Shown: in pieces, positions 7,278 to 11,777 of the stretch
Layout of the letters: each line of letters starts with the position of its first letter
How positions within the stretch are numbered: position 1 is the first letter of the stretch
Source: Arcobacter sp.
GTDB taxonomy: Bacteria > Campylobacterota > Campylobacteria > Campylobacterales > Arcobacteraceae
Length of the DNA: 11,777 bases
NCBI GenBank assembly: GCA_030635995.1
Contig: DAOVXU010000033.1
Span: forward strand, 1 to 11,777
Direction of reading: 5' to 3'
The notes under the pieces: generated by a model
What the model saw: only the letters and a program-made list of their open reading frames with translations
Databases searched by the model: none
What the model was told of the DNA's origin: nothing
Program-made: the position numbers and the translations under genes

Positions 7278-7279
7278 TT

Positions 7280-7292
7280 TGATATAATAGCA
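7280..7292. promoter_or_regulatory. Face-to-face overlapping extended -10 promoters
   Basis: On the plus strand TGATATAAT (7280-7288) is a perfect extended -10 box for the glycosyltransferase gene; its transcript would start near 7295 and include AAGGG at 7303-7307. On the minus strand TGCTATTAT (7292-7284) is an extended -10 box pointing into the response regulator gene, whose transcript would start at or next to its ATG at 7277. The two boxes share bases 7284-7288, so the two polymerases would compete for the same DNA. Confidence 0.5.
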
Positions 7293-7316
7293 AAACTTTA
7301 ATAAGGGCAACTCTAA

Positions 7317-8099
7317 ATGAAAATATCTGTTATTATACCTAGTTACAATCGTGCAGAATTTTTACCTAAAACAATAGAATCAATATTAAATCAAACTGTA
7401 AAAGTTAATGAGATAATTGTCGTTGATGATGGTTCAACTGATAATACACAAGAGGTAATAAAAGAGTATGATATAAAATATATCTATCAAGAAAATAGTG
7501 GAGTAAGTAGTGCTAGAAATGCAGGGATAAAATCTGCCGTAAATGATTGGATAACTTTTCTTGATAGTGATGATATTTGGGAAACAACTAAAATAGAAAA
7601 GCAAATAGAATTTTATAAGAATAATAAAACTATAAAGTTTTCATATACAGATGAATTATGGAAATTTAATAATAAAATTATAAAACAAAATAAAAACCAA
7701 CAAAAATTACAAAATAGTACTTTTGTCGATAATATATCTTTATGTAAGATAGGGACTTCAACTGTATTTATCCATAAATATATTTTAGATGAAGTGGGGT
7801 TATTTGATGAAAAATTAATTGCTTGTGAAGATTATGATTTGTGGCTTAGAATTTTACGAAAATATAAAGTTGGATATATAGATGAAAAACTTATCACTAA
7901 AATTGCAGGACATAAAGGGCAACTTTCTTTTGAAACTAAGGCACAAGATTATTATAGAATATTAGCTTTATTAAAACATAAAAATAGTGAATATAAAGAT
8001 AAAGTTTTAGAAGAGATAAAGAAAAAAAAAGAGATACTATTAAAAGGTGCAAATAAACATAAAAATCAATTTTTTATTGATTTTTGTAATAGTCTGTAG
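7317..8099 (+). CDS. Family 2 glycosyltransferase
   Basis: This 260-residue protein has the GT-A fold signature of family 2: 'ISVIIPSYNRAEFL' at the N-terminus, nucleotide-binding 'VVDDGSTDNT' (36-44), 'NSGVSSARNAGI' (60-71), the metal-binding 'FLDSDDIW' (D83, D85, D86), and the catalytic-base region 'CEDYDLWLRI' (E171, D172). It should transfer a sugar from a nucleotide donor to a cell-surface glycan or protein acceptor, but the acceptor cannot be told from sequence. There is no membrane segment; the Lys-rich tail may touch the membrane. It has its own promoter and no other glycan gene beside it in the window, which is unusual for this family. Confidence 0.9.
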   Translation: MKISVIIPSYNRAEFLPKTIESILNQTVKVNEIIVVDDGSTDNTQEVIKEYDIKYIYQENSGVSSARNAGIKSAVNDWITFLDSDDIWETTKIEKQIEFYKNNKTIKFSYTDELWKFNNKIIKQNKNQQKLQNSTFVDNISLCKIGTSTVFIHKYILDEVGLFDEKLIACEDYDLWLRILRKYKVGYIDEKLITKIAGHKGQLSFETKAQDYYRILALLKHKNSEYKDKVLEEIKKKKEILLKGANKHKNQFFIDFCNSL

Positions 8100-8413
8100 T
8101 TTCTCCTATTTGAAATTTTATATCAAGTAGTATATCTGATTTTAATTAAGATGAGTTCTAAAAATTTGAATATACTTAAATAATAAAGAATGATGTTTCT
8201 TTATAGGTCAATCTTATGAAACAATAATAAAATTATAAAATCACCTAATTTTATGGTTTCATTTCATAATATTAGTTTTATCGTAAATATGACAAGGTGC
8301 TTTAATAATACATTCAGTTTGAAGTAAAAGAAGTGGTAAAATATGATTTTTTAGGGACTACTTTATTGTTGGTATTTAAATAATACTAAATTTGTTATTT
8401 TATAAAAATTAAG
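8100..8413. other. Non-coding stretch left of the transposase
   Basis: No coding frame is credible here. It holds the left copy of a 20-bp inverted repeat (8203-8222), an AT-only hairpin (8235-8241 with 8248-8254) nested between ATGAAAC (8216-8222) and GTTTCAT (8256-8262), and TTTGAAGTAAAA (8318-8329), which is repeated in inverted form at the transposase 3' end (8417-8428). No strong terminator for the glycosyltransferase gene is visible. Confidence 0.6.
8203..8222 (+). repeat. Left arm of 20-bp perfect inverted repeat
   Basis: The sequence is ATAGGTCAATCTTATGAAAC; its exact reverse complement occurs at 9814-9833 on the other side of the transposase. The match stops sharply at both ends. 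Confidence 0.85.
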
Positions 8414-9580
8414 TTATTTTACTTCAAATAAATCAAATACAAATTCAATATCAAACAAAGCTTTTTTCTTTATGCCTGACATTGATATTTTTTTACCCCT
8501 AATCTTTGAATTTTTATTTACATTAAAATATAATTGATAAAAATTAATTGTAAAACTTCTTAATATTGAGATACTAAATGGATCTATATAGGCTATATGT
8601 TCATCTTCTTTGGTTAACATATCTAAATGATAATGATAAGTTTCAACACGCCAATGCTGTAGTATCTTATCATGAAATTCTTTTGCCTTTATTTTGAAGT
8701 TTGCAATTAGATATTCAATTTTAATTTTAATAATACCAGTTTTTAAGTCTGTCGTCTCTTTTGTAATCCTAATGATAGTCTGTATATTGTTAAAATCACT
8801 ATGGTGCATAACTATACTGCAACTTCTATCTTGAAATATATCTACAGTTCTTTTAACAAGTTTATTATTTTCAGTTTGCCATAATGGGCTTGTATATCTA
8901 TTAGTAGGTGCATTAAAATTATCAGAAGTGAGTATAACTTTTTCTTTAAGTAGTTTCTGATTACCTTTTACTTTAGCTATATATTTACTATTTTGTGTAT
9001 TAATAGTATTTAATATCTCCACTTGTGTTAATAAAGCATCAAATGAGAATATTTGTCCTTTTTTATAAAAAGTTTTATCTTTTAAAATCTCAGTAAATGC
9101 TGGTATCTCACTTCGTTTATCTTTATCTAATAGTTTATGATCAATTACAATTTTTTTATCTTTATCAAGTATATTTAATATTGCTTTATGTGGTTCATTA
9201 GTATATTGTCCACTAATATCACTACCATTAAGCCATTTGCCATCAGCTGCTAAATTTTCATAAGTTGAATATTTTTTAAAACAATCTCTAAAGATTAATT
9301 CTAAAAAATCATTATTAACATTTACTAACATAAGGTGTAGGTGCTGATATGATGGTATTCTAACTTTTCTTTTTCCAAATAACTTTTTAAAAAACTTACC
9401 GTTTGCATTATATTCCATCCAAAGATGAATATCATCATATTGTGTTTGTCCTTGTAATAATGCACATAATGTCATAAATAATATCTCATGAAGTGGGTAT
9501 TGTATTTTATGTTTATGAACTCTATAATCTGGTATTTGTTTAAATTGTTCCAGAAGTTTATTTTTATTTCTCATTTTCAT
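8414..9580 (-). CDS. ISAs1-family DDE transposase, apparently intact
   Basis: The 388-residue protein has the layout of ISAs1 transposases: an N-terminal 'FKQIPDYRVHKHKIQYPLHE' region like the usual 'DPR...YPL' opening, 'IPSYQHLH' (75-82), first catalytic Asp in 'AADGKWLNGS' (D113), 'RSEIPAFTEIL', second Asp in 'FSFDALLTQ' (D181), 'YIAKVKGNQKLL' (200-211), and the Glu in 'HWRVETYHYHLDM' (E313). All three catalytic acids are present and there is no stop or frameshift, so it is probably active. The start is the ATG at 9578-9580, preceded by AAGGA. It moves its own element by cut-and-paste or copy events and has no functional link to the neighbours. Confidence 0.93.
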   Translation of the reverse strand: MKMRNKNKLLEQFKQIPDYRVHKHKIQYPLHEILFMTLCALLQGQTQYDDIHLWMEYNANGKFFKKLFGKRKVRIPSYQHLHLMLVNVNNDFLELIFRDCFKKYSTYENLAADGKWLNGSDISGQYTNEPHKAILNILDKDKKIVIDHKLLDKDKRSEIPAFTEILKDKTFYKKGQIFSFDALLTQVEILNTINTQNSKYIAKVKGNQKLLKEKVILTSDNFNAPTNRYTSPLWQTENNKLVKRTVDIFQDRSCSIVMHHSDFNNIQTIIRITKETTDLKTGIIKIKIEYLIANFKIKAKEFHDKILQHWRVETYHYHLDMLTKEDEHIAYIDPFSISILRSFTINFYQLYFNVNKNSKIRGKKISMSGIKKKALFDIEFVFDLFEVK

Positions 9581-9610
9581 GCTAAATCCTTGAATTTAAT
9601 ATAAGGATAC

Positions 9611-9616
9611 ATTATA
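9611..9616 (-). promoter_or_regulatory. Putative -10 box of the transposase gene
   Basis: TATAAT on the minus strand lies 31 bases before the transposase ATG, giving a short leader with AAGGA just before the start. No clear -35 box is seen. Confidence 0.4.
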
Positions 9617-9813
9617 ACTAAAGTATATGTGAAAACTACTTAGGTAGCCTATATATTAGGACTTTATGGAATGTTTATAAAGTAGATTTAAAGTGTAATA
9701 TTCGTATTTTATAAATTGTAAAATAATAGGTAGAATAATAAGTTTTTGATTAGATTAAAGATAATTCTTGACAATTCTTTTAATTCTTTAAGTTTTCTTG
9801 TAAGATTTTGAAA

Positions 9814-9833
9814 GTTTCATAAGATTGACCTAT
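9814..9833 (-). repeat. Right arm of 20-bp perfect inverted repeat
   Basis: GTTTCATAAGATTGACCTAT is the exact reverse complement of 8203-8222. The right arm overlaps a 7-bp dyad (9819-9825 with 9832-9838) that the left copy lacks. Confidence 0.85.
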
Positions 9834-9880
9834 CTTATTTTAAAATGTTTTAGTATTAAATTTAATTTTATTATTTTTTT

Positions 9881-9889
9881 TGGTATACT
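9881..9889 (+). promoter_or_regulatory. Extended -10 promoter of hemL
   Basis: TGGTATACT fits the TGnTATAAT form, follows a T-rich tract (9871-9881) as is common for sigma-70 promoters in Campylobacterota, and predicts a start near 9896. AAGGAA at 9931-9936 is a good ribosome binding site six bases before the ATG. Confidence 0.55.
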
Positions 9890-9942
9890 TACAAATTAAA
9901 TAGATAATGATAAATAAAATTCAAAAATAAAAGGAAATATAA

Positions 9943-11229
9943 ATGTTTACTAAAAGTATAAAAGCATATAAAGAAGCAAAAGAAGTAATACCTGGTGGAG
10001 TTGATTCTCCTGTAAGAGCATTTGGTGGTGTGATTGGAACACCACCATTTATTACACAAGGTAGAGGTAGTTATCTAATTGATGTTGATGGTAATAAATA
10101 TTTAGATTTTGTACAAAGTTGGGGTCCACTTATTTTTGGACATTGTGATAAAGATATTGAAAAAGTAGTTATAAAAACTGCTAAAAAAGGTTTATCTTTT
10201 GGAGCTCCTACTGAACTTGAAACAGCTTTAGCAAATGAGATTGTTGATATGTTTGATAATATTGATAAGGTGAGATTTGTAAGTAGTGGTACTGAAGCTG
10301 TTATGTCTGCAATTAGACTAGCTCGAGGAGTTACAGGAAAAAATAATATTGTTAAATTTGAGGGTTGTTACCACGGACATAGTGATAGTTTACTTGTAAG
10401 TGCTGGAAGTGGTATGGCTACATTTGGAACACCAAGTTCTCCTGGAGTTCCTGCTGATTTGATTAAACATACACTTTTATGTGAATATAACAATATTAAA
10501 CAACTTAAAAATTGTTTTAAAGAGAGTTCTGATATTGCTTGTATTATTGTTGAGCCAATTGCAGGTAATATGGGGCTTGTTCCAGCATCAGAAGAGTTTT
10601 TAAAAGAGTGTAGAAGATTATGTGATAAAAATGGTGCATTATTTATTTTTGATGAAGTTATGAGTGGATTTAGAGCAAGTTTAAAAGGTGCTTCTGGTAT
10701 TGTTAAAACTACTCCAGATATTGTAACTTTTGGAAAAGTAATAGGTGCAGGTATGCCTGTAGGTGCTTTTGCATCTTCTAAAAAAATTATGAATAATTTA
10801 AGTCCTGATGGAGCTATCTATCAAGCAGGAACTCTAAGTGGAAACCCTGTAGCTATGGCAGCTGGTCTTAAATCTTTACAAAAGTTAAAAGCTGATAAAG
10901 ATATTTACAATAGATTAAATAAAAGAGCAGTTAGATTAACTCAAGGTATGAAAAAAGCAGCTGCTAAATTTAATATACCTCTACAAGTAGATACAAGAGG
11001 AAGTATGTTTGGATTTTTCTTCTGTGAAGATGTTCCTACAAATATGAAAGAGGTTGGAAAATGTGATTTTGATAGATTTGCAAAGTTTCATAATGAGATG
11101 TTAAGAAGAGGATTTTATTTTGCTTGTAGTCAATATGAGACAGGTTTTATTTGTGATACTATGACAAATAAAGAGATTGATTCTTGTATAAAAGCTTCAA
11201 AAGAAGTTTTTGAATTAATTTCAAAGTAG
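9943..11229 (+). CDS. hemL: Glutamate-1-semialdehyde 2,1-aminomutase
   Basis: This 428-residue enzyme is the normal family length and matches it throughout: 'PGGVDSPVRAF' (17-27), 'FVSSGTEAVMSAIRLAR' (112-128), 'KFEGCYHGHSD' (138-148), 'FDEVMSGFR' (D237, which contacts the PLP ring nitrogen), and 'TFGKVIGAGMPVGAF' with the PLP-binding K265. It converts glutamate-1-semialdehyde to 5-aminolevulinate in the cytoplasm, the last step of the C5 route that feeds heme synthesis. It has its own promoter and leads a probable operon with the small membrane protein nine bases downstream. The upstream IS does not touch its coding part or core promoter but may have replaced older upstream control sequence. 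Confidence 0.98.
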   Translation: MFTKSIKAYKEAKEVIPGGVDSPVRAFGGVIGTPPFITQGRGSYLIDVDGNKYLDFVQSWGPLIFGHCDKDIEKVVIKTAKKGLSFGAPTELETALANEIVDMFDNIDKVRFVSSGTEAVMSAIRLARGVTGKNNIVKFEGCYHGHSDSLLVSAGSGMATFGTPSSPGVPADLIKHTLLCEYNNIKQLKNCFKESSDIACIIVEPIAGNMGLVPASEEFLKECRRLCDKNGALFIFDEVMSGFRASLKGASGIVKTTPDIVTFGKVIGAGMPVGAFASSKKIMNNLSPDGAIYQAGTLSGNPVAMAAGLKSLQKLKADKDIYNRLNKRAVRLTQGMKKAAAKFNIPLQVDTRGSMFGFFFCEDVPTNMKEVGKCDFDRFAKFHNEMLRRGFYFACSQYETGFICDTMTNKEIDSCIKASKEVFELISK

Positions 11230-11238
11230 GGTACAGAT

Positions 11239-11541
11239 ATGAATAATGAGGAGATAACCCCAAAACATAGAGATAAAGTAGAAGCATTAGATAACCTATC
11301 TTTAGGTATCTCTATTGTTGTTGCCATTGTTTTAGGTGTTGCTATAGGGATGGGTTTTAAATCTTGGACTGGTTATAGTTGGACTTTATGGTTAGGTGTA
11401 TTTTGGGGAATAGCCGCAGCTGTTATGAATATATATAAATCATATAAAAAAGCTCAAAAAGGCTATGATGAATTACTTAAAGACCCAAAATATAAATATG
11501 CAGCAGAGCATGGGATAAATAAAATAGACGATGACGATTAA
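11239..11541 (+). CDS. AtpZ/AtpI-family small membrane protein
   Basis: This 100-residue protein has two membrane segments (about 20-40 and 46-66) with Gly-rich helices, 'GISIVVAIVLGVAIGMGF' then 'LWLGVFWGIAAAVMNIYKSYK', and a charged C-terminal tail ending in four Asp. This is the shape of AtpZ/AtpI proteins, small factors linked to assembly or cation supply of the F1Fo ATP synthase. No atp genes are in view, so the role is assigned by family shape only. It begins nine bases after the hemL stop, with AGGG before the ATG, and its end overlaps the next gene by 11 bases. Confidence 0.8.
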   Translation: MNNEEITPKHRDKVEALDNLSLGISIVVAIVLGVAIGMGFKSWTGYSWTLWLGVFWGIAAAVMNIYKSYKKAQKGYDELLKDPKYKYAAEHGINKIDDDD

Positions 11542-11777
11542 AAGTTTTTTTAAAATATTTATCTTAGTTGATATTTTACTTATTTTAGTATGTTTGGTAG
11601 TTGAAAATAGCCATTGGCTTATAAATAGTCAAATTGCATTTTTAACTTCGCTTGTAGTTACTTCAGCTACATTTTTTTCATATAAAAACAATGTTTTAAA
11701 AGGTATTGACAATCAAATTATTATAGAAGATGTAGATTTATTAGATAAGCAACAACTTCAAAAATATTATTATTTAC
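11531..11777 (+). CDS. Two-TM membrane protein of unknown function (3' partial)
   Basis: An ATG at 11531 lies inside the last codons of the AtpZ/AtpI-like gene, and the frame stays open to the window edge (82 codons seen). Residues 6-24 and 31-49 are hydrophobic membrane segments joined by a short loop with His-Trp; a charged cytoplasmic part follows ('SYKNNVLKGID', then an acidic 'EDVDLLDKQQLQKYY'). The overlap implies translational coupling and membership of the hemL operon. I do not recognise the family. Confidence 0.75.
   Translation, partial: MTIKSFFKIFILVDILLILVCLVVENSHWLINSQIAFLTSLVVTSATFFSYKNNVLKGIDNQIIIEDVDLLDKQQLQKYYYL

Larger units (their letters stand above)
8203..9833 (-). mobile_element. 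ISAs1-family insertion sequence, ends uncertain
   Basis: An intact ISAs1-type transposase is bracketed by perfect 20-bp inverted repeats at 8203-8222 and 9814-9833, which I use as tentative ends. The resulting 1631 bp is longer than I would expect for this family, with about 190 and 230 non-coding bases inside the repeats, and no 8-10-bp target duplication is visible outside them. The true IS ends may therefore lie further in. The element sits between a glycosyltransferase and hemL and interrupts no visible gene. Confidence 0.5.
9581..9942. other. Non-coding stretch between transposase and hemL
   Basis: No credible gene is present. From left to right it holds the transposase leader and -10 box, a near-palindrome CTACTTAGGTAG (9637-9648) that may be close to an IS end, three AATTCTT copies at 9763, 9773 and 9782, the right inverted-repeat arm (9814-9833), a dyad ATAAGAT-N6-ATCTTAT (9819-9838), a T-rich tract, and the hemL promoter and ribosome binding site. 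Confidence 0.6.

Noticed and set aside
7278..7310. Eleven-residue N-terminal extension of the response regulator from a TTG at 7310
   Set aside because: It would precede the normal receiver start 'MIKILLLEDD', lacks a ribosome binding site and would cover the divergent promoter region.
8235..8254. AT-only hairpin as terminator of the glycosyltransferase gene
   Set aside because: The 7-bp stem has no G-C pair and no following T-run, and it lies 136 bases from the stop.
8352..9652. Inner IS ends TAGGGACTAC (left) and TAGGCTACCT (right, minus strand)
   Set aside because: They match only with gaps beyond the first four bases, and no target duplication flanks them. They are possible but not supportable.
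9768..9796. TTGACA at 9768-9773 as a classical -35 box
   Set aside because: No -10-like hexamer lies 16-18 bases downstream; the extended -10 at 9881 suits hemL better.
11130..11327. Minus-strand open frame over the hemL/AtpZ junction
   Set aside because: It is opposite two well-supported genes and has no recognisable product.

Overview
The window is AT-rich bacterial DNA that fits Campylobacterota, most likely an Arcobacter-like genus. The grounds are low-GC codon use, a hemL followed at once by a small AtpZ/AtpI-type membrane protein, histidine kinases with HQxxQPL phospho-acceptor boxes, and TGnTATAAT-type promoters without clear -35 boxes. This placement is an inference from gene content, not from a marker gene search.

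Layout. Bases 1-1583 hold the 3' part of a very large, extremely acidic repetitive protein. It is built of 13-residue units grouped into ~78-79-residue blocks and ends in a C-terminal module like those of type I-secreted giant adhesins. After a hairpin terminator and a fresh promoter comes a tightly packed three-gene unit (1671-4539): an ATP-grasp enzyme, an exported HExxH zinc-peptidase-like protein and a soluble histidine kinase. Facing it, on the minus strand (7277 down to 4531), are an OmpR-type response regulator, a two-TM histidine kinase, and a REC-histidine kinase protein whose 3' end overlaps the soluble kinase. A family 2 glycosyltransferase (7317-8099) diverges from the response regulator through overlapping promoter elements. 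Bases 8100-9942 carry an apparently intact ISAs1-type transposase, bracketed by a perfect 20-bp inverted repeat 1.6 kb apart. The window ends in a housekeeping block: hemL, an AtpZ/AtpI-like protein and the start of another two-TM membrane protein.

How the genes may work together. The response regulator and the two-TM kinase look like a normal two-component pair. The two HQxxQPL kinases are relatives of each other and lack any sensor domain, so they may take signals from partners. The most intriguing neighbourhood is repeat protein, ATP-grasp enzyme, exported metallopeptidase and kinase. One hypothesis is that the ATP-grasp enzyme modifies a Glu/Asp/Thr-rich substrate (for example by isopeptide, ester or amino-acid ligation) and the peptidase processes a product outside the cytoplasm. 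The sequence does not prove any link between the repeat protein and the downstream operon, and a terminator lies between them.
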